Source of the DNA: Arthrobacter sp. Y-9
GTDB lineage: Bacteria; Actinomycetota; Actinomycetes; Actinomycetales; Micrococcaceae
Length of the DNA: 64,000 nucleotides
Assembly: GCF_029690065.1 (NCBI RefSeq)
Contig: NZ_CP121463.1
Coordinates: 2,108,001 to 2,172,000 of the forward strand
Direction: 5' to 3'
The notes beneath the pieces were generated by a model that made no database searches, was not told the origin of the DNA, and worked only from the letters and a program-made list of their open reading frames with translations. This document shows positions 46,467 through 53,942 of this stretch, piece by piece. Within the stretch, counting starts at the first letter, position 1. The number at the start of each line of letters is the position of its first letter. Both the position numbers and the translations under genes were made by a program.

Positions 46467-46991
46467 GTGAGGACTTTCATTCTGGCCGGCGGCTGCTTCT
46501 GGTGCCTTGACGCGGTGTACCAGCAGACGCGCGGCGTCTCTTCTGTTGTTTCCGGCTACATCGGCGGGCACCTGCCCGATCCGGGCTACTACGAGGTCTG
46601 CTCCGGCACCACCGGGCACGCCGAAGCGGTGGCCGTCACCTTCGACGAGGACATCATCCCGGCCGACGTCATCCTGGACATGTTCTTCGCTCTGCACGAC
46701 CCGACCACGCTGAACCGTCAGGGGTACGACGTCGGGACACAGTACCGGTCCGCGATGTTCTACCAGGACGAGGAGGAGGCTGAGCTGTTCCGCGCCGCCA
46801 TCGAGCGCAACCAGGCGCTGTGGAGCGCGCCGATCGTCACCGAGGTGACCCGGGCCAGCCGCTTCTACGAGGCCGAGGCGATCCACCAGGATTACTACGC
46901 CAACAACTCCGGGCAGGGATACTGTCAGGTGATCATCAATCCGAAGCTGGCCAAGGCCCGGAAATATTACTCCGCATGGCTGAAGTCATGA
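46467..46991 (+). CDS. msrA: peptide methionine (S)-S-oxide reductase
   Basis: A 174-aa MsrA that repairs oxidised methionine. The GGCFWC motif places catalytic Cys10 almost at the N-terminus. Supporting motifs are SGYIGGHLPDPGYYEVCSGTTGHAEAV, YDVGTQYRSAMFY and AEAIHQDYYANN. GTG 46467 has GAGGAT upstream. It is divergent from nif3 and 65 nt before cysK, so it may be read into the cysteine genes. Confidence 0.93.
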   Translation: MRTFILAGGCFWCLDAVYQQTRGVSSVVSGYIGGHLPDPGYYEVCSGTTGHAEAVAVTFDEDIIPADVILDMFFALHDPTTLNRQGYDVGTQYRSAMFYQDEEEAELFRAAIERNQALWSAPIVTEVTRASRFYEAEAIHQDYYANNSGQGYCQVIINPKLAKARKYYSAWLKS

Positions 46992-47056
46992 CGCTGGGTG
47001 AACCGGCTCACTAGGCTTTCCTTAACCATCCACCTGGAGATAGGCAGCAGTACACC

Positions 47057-47992
47057 ATGGCACGTATCTACGATGACGTCACTCAGCTCATCGGCCGGAC
47101 CCCCCTGGTCCGGCTGAACCGTCTGACCGAGGGCCTGGATGCCACGGTCGCCGTGAAGCTCGAGTTCTACAACCCGGCCAACAGCGTCAAGGACCGCATC
47201 GGCGTGGCCATCATCGACGCGGCCGAGAAGGCCGGCGCGCTGAAGCCGGGTGGCACCATCGTGGAAGGCACGTCGGGCAACACGGGCATCGCCCTGGCCC
47301 TCGTCGGAGCGGCTCGCGGCTACAAGGTCATCCTGACCATGCCGGAGACCATGTCCACCGAGCGTCGTGTCATGCTGCGCGCGTACGGCGCCGAGATCGT
47401 CCTGACCCCGGGGTCCGAGGGCATGCGCGGCGCCGTGGAGAAGGCCCAGGAGATCGTCGCCAACACCGAGAACGCCATCTGGGCCCAGCAGTTCGCCAAC
47501 CCGGCCAACCCGGCCATCCACCGCACCACCACGGCCGAGGAGATCTGGGCCGACACCGACGGTGAAGTGGACATCTTCGTGGGCGGCGTGGGCACCGGCG
47601 GCACCGTGACCGGCGTCGGCCAGGTCCTCAAGGAACGCAAGCCCTCGGTCCAGGTGGTGGCCGTGGAGCCCAAGGACTCCCCCATCCTCAACGGCGGCGC
47701 CCCGGGCCCGCACAAGATCCAGGGCCTCGGCGCGAACTTCGTCCCGGAGGTGCTGGACACCGGCATCTACGACGAGGTGCTGGACGCCAGCCTGGAGGAC
47801 GCCGTCGCCACCGCGCGTGCGCTCGGCGTCAAGGAGGGCATCCTCGGCGGCATCTCCTCGGGTGCGGCCGTCTGGGGCGCCCTCGAACTGGCCAAGCGTC
47901 CCGAGAACAAGGGCAAGCTGATCGTGGCGGTCGTGCCCGACTTCGGTGAGCGCTACATCTCCACCGTCCTGTACGACGACATCCGCGGCTGA
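47057..47992 (+). CDS. cysK: cysteine synthase A (O-acetylserine sulfhydrylase)
   Basis: A 311-aa PLP enzyme converting O-acetylserine and sulfide to cysteine. The PLP lysine is K45 (NSVKDRIG). The substrate loop [11 protein letters not shown] and phosphate-binding [10 protein letters not shown] are intact. ATG 47057. cysE lies 189 nt downstream, so the pair supplies both steps from serine. The gap holds mutually exclusive hairpins that could attenuate cysE. Confidence 0.95.
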   Translation: MARIYDDVTQLIGRTPLVRLNRLTEGLDATVAVKLEFYNPANSVKDRIGVAIIDAAEKAGALKPGGTIVEGTSGNTGIALALVGAARGYKVILTMPETMSTERRVMLRAYGAEIVLTPGSEGMRGAVEKAQEIVANTENAIWAQQFANPANPAIHRTTTAEEIWADTDGEVDIFVGGVGTGGTVTGVGQVLKERKPSVQVVAVEPKDSPILNGGAPGPHKIQGLGANFVPEVLDTGIYDEVLDASLEDAVATARALGVKEGILGGISSGAAVWGALELAKRPENKGKLIVAVVPDFGERYISTVLYDDIRG

Positions 47993-48083
47993 TCCTCCCG
48001 GCTTCGCCTGCCCGGCGTCGCCCCTCCCGTCCCGGTGGTCCCTGCGTGCTCCAGCGCATGGACCACGGACGGAAGGCGACGTC

Positions 48084-48118
48084 GGGCAGTCGGCTGCCCG
48101 GGGAATTCTTTCCCGGGC
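48084..48118 (+). promoter_or_regulatory. overlapping alternative hairpins between cysK and cysE
   Basis: GGGCAG/CTGCCC (48084-48089, 48094-48099) and GCCCGGG/CCCGGGC (48096-48102, 48112-48118) share bases 48096-48099, so only one can form. The second has a T-rich loop (GAATTCTTT) and no U-tract. It could be an attenuator or only a processing site; this is inferred from sequence alone. Confidence 0.35.
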
Positions 48119-48181
48119 CCGCTGGTTATCCGTTCAGCATCCACCACGTACGCGCCCGTGTACGGCGACCAGAAGGACAGC

Positions 48182-48757
48182 GTGAGCTTCTTCACCCGCC
48201 TGAAAGAGGACCTCGAGAGCGCCCGCTCCCATGACCCCGCCGCCCGCGGGTCCGCGGAGAACTTCTTCGTCTATTCGGGCCTGCATGCCATCTGGGTCCA
48301 CCGCGTGACGCACCGCATGTGGCAGAAGCCGGCTCTCCGCTTCCCCGCACGCGTCCTGTCCCAGCTGACCCGCTTCCTCACAGGCATCGAGATCCATCCC
48401 GGCGCCACCGTGGGACGGCGTTTCTTCATCGACCACGGCATGGGCGTGGTCATCGGCGAGACGGCCGAGATCGGCGATGACGTCATGATCTACCACGGCG
48501 TGACCCTCGGCGGACGGTCCCTGGCCAAGGTCAAGCGGCACCCGACCATCGGCAACAGGGTCACCATCGGCGCAGGCGCCAAGGTCCTCGGCCCCATCGT
48601 CATCGGTGACGATTCCGCGATCGGCGCGAACGCCGTCGTCGTGAAGGACGCACCCGCCAATTCGATCGTCACCGGCATCCCCGCCACCTGGCGTCCCCGC
48701 GTGGCCGAGGTCGAGACGAAGCCCGCCGTGGACCCCGCGGAGTACTACTACATCTGA
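48182..48757 (+). CDS. cysE: serine O-acetyltransferase
   Basis: A 191-aa enzyme acetylating serine for cysteine synthesis. It has the left-handed beta-helix hexapeptide repeats ([49 protein letters not shown]) and catalytic His in the DHGMGVVIG segment. It is a short type lacking the long N-terminal helical domain of E. coli CysE (273 aa). It ends EYYYI, and a C-terminal Ile is what CysK docks on in other species. GTG 48182 has AAGGA upstream. Confidence 0.93.
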   Translation: MSFFTRLKEDLESARSHDPAARGSAENFFVYSGLHAIWVHRVTHRMWQKPALRFPARVLSQLTRFLTGIEIHPGATVGRRFFIDHGMGVVIGETAEIGDDVMIYHGVTLGGRSLAKVKRHPTIGNRVTIGAGAKVLGPIVIGDDSAIGANAVVVKDAPANSIVTGIPATWRPRVAEVETKPAVDPAEYYYI

Positions 48758-48851
48758 CGGGTCCTCTCCGCCCGCGGGCCGAGATCCCCTGCCTGCAAGT
48801 CCGTCCCGGGACCGAGGCGACGGCTGCGTCCGCGCCCATAGCGTGGACGGT

Positions 48852-49376
48852 ATGAGAACTCTGAAAACATCCACCGTGACCGGCCGCGCTCGGAAAGTGG
48901 CGGTCCTCGGACTGGCCGGCGCAGCCCTTCTGCCATTGAGCGCCTGCAGCATCACTTCCCTGGCCGACAATTACGACAAGCGGGAGAGCCACGACTGGCC
49001 CCGCGGCGCCGAGGCCACGAAGGACGGCGTGGCCCCCGCCTGGATCCCGGCCGGAGCCACGGACGTCCGTGAGGTCATCCGGACCACCGGCGCCGAACGG
49101 ATCCTGACGTACTCCGGAGACGTGTCCGGTCTCCCCGCTCAGTGCAAGGCCGTTCCCTCCGGCGCCGCACCGAGCCCTCAGCCGGACAACGAGGACCGCC
49201 GGACGGCCGACGACTTCATCTCGGAGGCCACCCTCTCCGCCGACTGGTGGCCGGCGGGCCAGGAGCGCAAGGCGAGCCACTACTGCGGCAAGTGGTGGGT
49301 GTCCGCGGCGAACGGGACCGTCTACGCGTTCGCTCCGGAGATGAAGACGATCGCCCGGCACCTCGGCAAGGACTGA
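48852..49376 (+). CDS. putative lipoprotein of unknown function
   Basis: A 174-aa exported protein. An n-region with Lys/Arg, a hydrophobic core and lipobox LSAC (Cys32) indicate lipidation. The mature part has three further cysteines (AQCKA, HYCGKWW), and GTVYAFAPE near the end. No known domain. ATG 48852 follows TAGCGT (48839-48844) by seven bases, a leaderless mRNA independent of cysE. It faces gnd across the second palindrome. Confidence 0.65.
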   Translation: MRTLKTSTVTGRARKVAVLGLAGAALLPLSACSITSLADNYDKRESHDWPRGAEATKDGVAPAWIPAGATDVREVIRTTGAERILTYSGDVSGLPAQCKAVPSGAAPSPQPDNEDRRTADDFISEATLSADWWPAGQERKASHYCGKWWVSAANGTVYAFAPEMKTIARHLGKD

Positions 49377-49387
49377 CCGCGCCTCCC

Positions 49388-49448
49388 GTTGCGTGCTCAG
49401 TTGTTGCGGGTGTTCACGCCGAATACCCGCAACAACTGAGCACGCAAC
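49388..49448. repeat. long palindromic element, copy 2
   Basis: 28-bp arms (49388-49415, 49421-49448) with one G-U pair and loop ACGCC. It shares the core TGCTCAGTTGTTGCGGGTG with 8079-8137. Where copy 1 has T/A at one stem pair, copy 2 has C/G, so pairing is conserved. It sits between convergent genes, as does copy 1. Confidence 0.85.
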
Positions 49449-49458
49449 GCGATGAAGC

Positions 49459-49498
49459 ACGACGGCGGCCCCCACCGGAAGGTGAGGGCCGCCGTCGT
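49459..49498 (-). terminator. terminator of gnd
   Basis: A 13-bp outer stem ACGACGGCGGCCC (49459-49471, 49486-49498) with an inner four-pair extension and GGAA loop, 13 nt past the gnd stop. Confidence 0.75.
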
Positions 49499-49511
49499 CG
49501 TGCGGGGTGCG

Positions 49512-50948
49512 TCAGTGGGTGTCGACCGCGCTGACCTCGGTGCGGTCACCGCTCCACTGGGTGTGGAACGTGCCCTCTTCATCCACGCGCCCGTAGGTGT
49601 GGGCGCCGAAGAGGTCGCGCTGGCCCTGGATCAGGGCGGCGGGCAGGCGCTTGCGGCGCAGTCCGTCGTAGTAGGCCAGCGAGGAGGAGAACACCGGGAC
49701 CGGGATGCCCAGCTGAACGGCGGTGGCCACCACACGGCGCCAGGCCGGGACGGCCTCGCCGACGGACTTCGCGAACGCCGGGGCGAACAGGAGGTTCTCC
49801 GGCTTGGCGTCGCCTTCGTAGGCGGCCATGATGTCCTTGAGCAGCTCGGCGCGGATGATGCAGCCGGCGCGCCACAGGGAGGCGATCTCGTCCAGCTTGA
49901 GGTCCCAGCCGTACTCCTTGGCGGCGCTGGTCAGCATGTCCAGGCCCTGGGCGTAGCTCACGAGCTTGGAGGCGTAGAGAGCCTGGCGGACGTCCTCCAC
50001 GAAGTTCTCGGGAAGCGCCACCTCGATCTCGTGGCCTTCCAGGGTCTCCTGGGCGATCGCGCGCTGACCACGCTGCGAGGAGATGCCGCGGGCGAACACG
50101 GATTCGGCGATGCCGGAAACCGGCGATCCCAGATCCAGCGCGGACTGGACCGTCCAGCGGCCGGTGCCCTTCTGTCCGGCGGAATCGACCACGACGTCCA
50201 CGAACGGCTTGCCGGTCTTGGCGTCCACGTGGCCGAGCACCTCGGCGGAGATCTCGATCAGGAAGGAGGACAGCTCGCCCTTGTTCCACTCTTCGAAGAT
50301 CTTGGCCTGCTCCGCGGGCTCGATGCCGGCGGCGCTGCGCAGCAGGTCGTAGGCCTCACCGATGACCTGCATGTCGGCGTATTCGATGCCGTTGTGGACC
50401 ATCTTGACGAAGTGGCCGGCGCCGTCGGTGCCGATCCAGGCACAGCAGGGCTCGCCGTCCACATGAGCGGAGATCTTCTCCAGCAGCGGGCCGAGAGCCT
50501 CGTAGGACTCCTTGGAGCCGCCGGGCATGATGGACGGGCCGTTGAGCGCGCCTTCCTCGCCACCGGAGACGCCGACGCCCACGAAGTGGAGGCCCTTCTC
50601 CGCCAGCGCGGCTTCGCGGCGGCGGGTGTCCGTGTAGTGGGAGTTGCCGGCGTCGATCACGATGTCGCCCTCATCCAGCAGCGGGACGAGCTGGTCCACG
50701 ACGGCGTCGACCGGAGCACCCGCCTTCACCATGATGAGCACGCGGCGCGGCTTTTCGAGCGAGTCGACGAGTTCCTGGAGGCTCTCCGTGCGGACGAAGT
50801 CGCCTTCGTCGCCGTGGGCGGCGAGCAGGGCGTCCGTCTTCTCAACGGAGCGGTTGTGCAGAGCGACCGTGAAGCCGTTGCGGGCGAGGTTCCGGGCCAG
50901 ATTGGCCCCCATGACGGCGAGACCGGTGACACCGATTTGTGCAGGCAT
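49512..50948 (-). CDS. gnd: 6-phosphogluconate dehydrogenase (decarboxylating)
   Basis: A 478-aa enzyme of the oxidative pentose-phosphate pathway forming ribulose 5-phosphate, CO2 and NADPH. The N-terminus has GVTGLAVMGANLARNLARNGF (dinucleotide site, NADP type). The active-site segment KMVHNGIEYADMQ carries the catalytic Lys, and the C-terminal helical domain is full length. ATG 50948 has GGAG. It is divergent from a GntR regulator, its probable controller. Confidence 0.95.
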   Translation of the reverse strand: MPAQIGVTGLAVMGANLARNLARNGFTVALHNRSVEKTDALLAAHGDEGDFVRTESLQELVDSLEKPRRVLIMVKAGAPVDAVVDQLVPLLDEGDIVIDAGNSHYTDTRRREAALAEKGLHFVGVGVSGGEEGALNGPSIMPGGSKESYEALGPLLEKISAHVDGEPCCAWIGTDGAGHFVKMVHNGIEYADMQVIGEAYDLLRSAAGIEPAEQAKIFEEWNKGELSSFLIEISAEVLGHVDAKTGKPFVDVVVDSAGQKGTGRWTVQSALDLGSPVSGIAESVFARGISSQRGQRAIAQETLEGHEIEVALPENFVEDVRQALYASKLVSYAQGLDMLTSAAKEYGWDLKLDEIASLWRAGCIIRAELLKDIMAAYEGDAKPENLLFAPAFAKSVGEAVPAWRRVVATAVQLGIPVPVFSSSLAYYDGLRRKRLPAALIQGQRDLFGAHTYGRVDEEGTFHTQWSGDRTEVSAVDTH

Positions 50949-51037
50949 CTACACTCCAAGTCAATGCTAGTAATCTGATTTTAACAAGACGTTTTCAACC
51001 CTACGTCCTGGACACCGGCGACGGAAGAGCAAGCTGT

Positions 51038-51052
51038 AAGGTGAAACACCTT
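51038..51052. promoter_or_regulatory. candidate operator between gnd and the GntR regulator
   Basis: A perfect inverted repeat AAGGTG-AAA-CACCTT in the 191-nt divergent region. Its size and spacing suit a GntR dimer. Binding is inferred from position and symmetry only. Confidence 0.4.
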
Positions 51053-51139
51053 TAACGTGGTCGAGGCGGAAACCGCCCGCAGAACCTACGCTGGTGTTAC
51101 TTCACATTTGACCACTTCACCCTGAGGATTTCGACATCG

Positions 51140-51889
51140 ATGACGAGCCGTCAGCCCAGCCTTCACCACCAGGCACTGGAGATCCTCGGACGCAGGATCG
51201 TCACGGGAGACCTTCCCGCAGGTCACGTCATGCTCGCCGAAAATCTCGAAGCCGAACTCAAAGTGTCACGGTCCGTGGTCCGTGAAGCCGTCCGGGTCCT
51301 CCAGTCGATCGGCATGGTGGAGAGCATCAAACGCGTCGGGATCCGCGTGCTGCCGGCCCACGCCTGGAATCCCTTCGATGCCAGCGTGATCCGCTGGAAG
51401 ATGGACAGCGACGCGCGGGGCGCCCAATTGCGGTCCCTGGCGGAACTGCGGTCCGCGGTCGAGCCCGTGGCCAGTGAGCTGGCGGCTCAGAACGCGCCCT
51501 TCGCCCTGCGCCGTGAGCTGCTGCAGGTGGCCGAGGAGATGGCGAGGGTGGGGCGCCAGGGAAAGCTCGAACGCTTCCTCGAGCTCGACACACGCTTCCA
51601 CGCCCTGGTGCTCAGCGGCTCCGGCAACGAGATGTTCGCGACCCTCATCGGGCAGGTGGCCGAGACTCTGGCCGGTCGCACCACGCACGGGCTCATGCCG
51701 AGCCAGCCCAAGGAGGAGGCGCTCCAATGGCACCTCGACGTGGCCCGGGCGATCCTGGACGGCAAGGCGGCGGCCGCCCGCCGGGCCTCGGCCAAGCTGA
51801 TCAACGAGACCATCGAGGACCTCTCGCCTCAGTGGGCCGGTCAGCCCCGTGTCTTCGTCCCCCTCAAGCCACTCAGCACGCAGGGCTAG
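51140..51889 (+). CDS. GntR/FadR-family transcriptional regulator
   Basis: A 249-aa regulator: winged HTH (about 5-72; AENLEAELKVSRSVVREAVRVLQSIGMVESIKRVGIRV) and an all-helical FCD ligand domain with metal-site residues (D-x3-H at LDTRFHALV; WHLDVARAI). Divergence from gnd suggests it senses gluconate or a pentose-phosphate metabolite, like GntR1/2 in corynebacteria. ATG 51140. It ends at a long terminator. Confidence 0.85.
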   Translation: MTSRQPSLHHQALEILGRRIVTGDLPAGHVMLAENLEAELKVSRSVVREAVRVLQSIGMVESIKRVGIRVLPAHAWNPFDASVIRWKMDSDARGAQLRSLAELRSAVEPVASELAAQNAPFALRRELLQVAEEMARVGRQGKLERFLELDTRFHALVLSGSGNEMFATLIGQVAETLAGRTTHGLMPSQPKEEALQWHLDVARAILDGKAAAARRASAKLINETIEDLSPQWAGQPRVFVPLKPLSTQG

Positions 51890-51953
51890 CGGCGCCTCCG
51901 CCGCGCGCGGACGCCGGCCACCGCACACGGTGGCATGACGACGGCGAGGCGGA

Positions 51954-51995
51954 ACGACGGCGGGGCCGGCCCCGAAGGACCGGCCCCGCCGTCGT
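51954..51995. terminator. bidirectional terminator between gntR and the GlsB-type gene
   Basis: A 16-bp stem ACGACGGCGGGGCCGG (51954-51969) with 51980-51995. Part of the shared ACGACGGC hairpin family. Confidence 0.8.
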
Positions 51996-52008
51996 CGTCA
52001 GCACACCG

Positions 52009-52269
52009 TCAGGCGCGCCGCTTCGTGATCAGGCCCCAGATGAAGAGCACCACCAGCGAGCCGACGATCGCCAGCAGCCAGGTGGACAGGGACCAGAATT
52101 CATTCACGCCGACATGGAAGATGGCTGATCCGATCCAGCCACCGACCAAGGCGCCCACCACTCCGAGAAGCAGGGTCGCCAGCCAGCCGCCGCCCTGCTC
52201 GCCCGGCATGAGGGCCTTCGCAATCGCGCCGGCGATGAGTCCGAGGACGATCCAACCAAGAAATCCCAT
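52009..52269 (-). CDS. GlsB/YeaQ/YmgE family stress-response membrane protein
   Basis: An 86-aa protein with three short hydrophobic helices and the family pattern MGFLGWIVLGLIAGAIAKALMPGEQGGGWLATLLLGVVGALVGGWIG. Often called transglycosylase-associated; the function is poorly known and linked to envelope stress. ATG 52269 with GAAAGG upstream. Monocistronic. Confidence 0.88.
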   Translation of the reverse strand: MGFLGWIVLGLIAGAIAKALMPGEQGGGWLATLLLGVVGALVGGWIGSAIFHVGVNEFWSLSTWLLAIVGSLVVLFIWGLITKRRA

Positions 52270-52383
52270 GATGAACCTTTCTGTAGAAAGCCTTCTCAGA
52301 GCCCGGTTGAGGCTTCTTTCAGCCTACCGTCGGACACCCGCACGCGGCGGACCTGACTTTTCGGGGGTGCGGAGGGACGGGGT

Positions 52384-52995
52384 TCACGCCTCCTCGCGGG
52401 GGTGAACCCGGCGCATCTCCTCGGCCAGTGCGGGGTTGCCCTTTCCCAGCTCCCCCACGATGTTCTCCACGACCTCCGGGCTCTTGTTCTGGCTGAGTTT
52501 CGCCCGCGCCTCGAACCGCGTCACCCTCATCCTGAGGCCGACGGTGCCCTTCGCGATGCGGCGCGTCCCCTCCTCGTCCTCGCTCAGGCTCCGGCCGTGC
52601 GGCTGGTGGCGCTCGAAGTGATCCGTGAGGCGCCCCAGCATGGCGTAGTTCTCCTCGTCGCCGAGGATCTCCGGTGTCCCGTAGAGATGCGCGGTCACGT
52701 GGTTCCAGGTGGGCACCAGATCGCCCGGCGCGTACCAGCTCGGGGAGACGTAGTCGTGAGGACCCTGGATGATGACCAGGATCTCGTGCTCGCCGAGTTC
52801 GTGGAGTTTCTCATCGGGTCGTCCGAAGTGGCTGACGATCACGATCCCCTCCTCATCTTCGTCCAGGATGGCCGGGTAGTGGGAGGCCGTGAGTCCCTGC
52901 GAGGACGGGGAGACGAACGTCGCCCACGGGTTGTTGCGGATGAGCCGCTTGACCTCGGCGGGATCGGTCATGAGATAGCGGGGTGTGTGACGCAT
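52384..52995 (-). CDS. PaiB-like FMN-binding negative transcriptional regulator family protein
   Basis: A 203-aa split-barrel FMN-binding protein. HYPAILDEDEEGIVIVSHFGRPDEKLHEL, VIIQGPHDYVSPSWYAP and VPTWNHVTAHLYG match PaiB, described in Bacillus as a negative regulator. ATG 52995 overlaps the EamA stop by one base (TGATG), implying translational coupling. Real activity could be flavin or heme chemistry rather than DNA binding. Confidence 0.87.
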   Translation of the reverse strand: MRHTPRYLMTDPAEVKRLIRNNPWATFVSPSSQGLTASHYPAILDEDEEGIVIVSHFGRPDEKLHELGEHEILVIIQGPHDYVSPSWYAPGDLVPTWNHVTAHLYGTPEILGDEENYAMLGRLTDHFERHQPHGRSLSEDEEGTRRIAKGTVGLRMRVTRFEARAKLSQNKSPEVVENIVGELGKGNPALAEEMRRVHPREEA

Positions 52996-53930
52996 CAGAG
53001 TCCTTTCGAGGAGGAGACGGGTGTGGCCCGGGTGCGGACCGCGAGCGCGGCGCACAGGATGACGGCGAGGCCGCCCAGGAGTGTCGGCACGCCGGGATGC
53101 TCGCCCAGCAGCAACGCGGACCAGAGGATGGTCATGACGGGCTGAGTGAGCTGGATCTGGCTCACCTGGGCCATCGGGCCGAGGGCGAGTCCGCGGTACC
53201 ACGCGAAGAATCCGAGGAACATGCTCACCACGGCCAGGTAGGCGAAGGCCCACCATTGCGCCGGGTCCGCCTGGAGGACCCGGTCGTCGAGAGAGGAGAT
53301 GGTCAGCACCGTCATGAGGGGCGCCGCCAGCACGAGCGCCCAGGAGACGGTCTGCCAGGAGCCGAGTTCGCGGGCGAGCAGCCCACCCTCCGCGTAGCCG
53401 GCGGCGGCGGCGAGCACCGCGGCGAACAACAGGGCGTCCGCCCAGTGGAGGGTTCCGATCCCTCCACCCTGCACGGACGCGAAGGCCACGGCGCACACCG
53501 CGCCGAGTCCGGAGAACACCCAGAAGGAACGTGCCGGCCGCTCCCTACTGCGGAGTACGGCCAGGACCGCCGTCGCGGCGGGCAGCAGGCCGATCACCAC
53601 GGCGGCGTGACTCGCCGGCACCGTGGTGAGGGCGTAGGAGGTGAGGACCGGAAAGCCGACGACGACGCCGGCGGCCACGAGCGCGAGCCGGAGCCACTGC
53701 GCCCCGCGGGGCAGCCGTTGACGGGTGAGCGCGAGGGCGCAGGCGGCGAGCACCGCCGCGACGACCGCGCGGGCCGAGCCGACGAACAGGGCCGGAAGAC
53801 CGGCGGCCGCGATCCGCGTGAACGGGAGGGTGAAGGAGAAAGCCACGACGCCCAGCAGGCCCCACCAGAGGCCCGGATACCGGGATAGCACTGTCGGTCG
53901 ATCGAGAGTAACGCTACTATCTACTTTCAT
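52995..53930 (-). CDS. EamA/DMT superfamily transporter
   Basis: A 311-aa protein with ten hydrophobic helices forming two EamA repeats (RIAAAGLPALFVGSARAV in the first; QIQLTQPVMTILWSALLLGEHP in the second). Exporters of this type often handle amino acids or other small metabolites. Its ATG (53930-53928) overlaps the ATG of the divergent MocR gene on the other strand, and TATCAT (53936-53941, reverse) lies five bases before the start, inside the MocR coding region. Confidence 0.87.
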   Translation of the reverse strand: MKVDSSVTLDRPTVLSRYPGLWWGLLGVVAFSFTLPFTRIAAAGLPALFVGSARAVVAAVLAACALALTRQRLPRGAQWLRLALVAAGVVVGFPVLTSYALTTVPASHAAVVIGLLPAATAVLAVLRSRERPARSFWVFSGLGAVCAVAFASVQGGGIGTLHWADALLFAAVLAAAAGYAEGGLLARELGSWQTVSWALVLAAPLMTVLTISSLDDRVLQADPAQWWAFAYLAVVSMFLGFFAWYRGLALGPMAQVSQIQLTQPVMTILWSALLLGEHPGVPTLLGGLAVILCAALAVRTRATPVSSSKGL

Positions 53931-53942
53931 GAATCATGATAG
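53914..53942. promoter_or_regulatory. interlocked divergent promoter/operator of eamA and mocR
   Basis: CATG at 53928-53931 gives ATG starts on both strands. TACTAT (53915-53920) suits a -10 for the plus gene and TATCAT (53936-53941, reverse) for the minus gene. Direct repeat CTACTAT-CTACTTT (53914-53927) and inverted repeat CTATC/GATAG (53917-53921, 53938-53942) overlap both. A MocR protein binding here would block or exchange the two promoters. Confidence 0.5.

Noticed and set aside
48035-48181. 49-codon upstream extension of cysE
   Set aside because: The frame is open but runs through the hairpins, lacks CysE-like residues and has no ribosome site; GTG 48182 has AAGGA.
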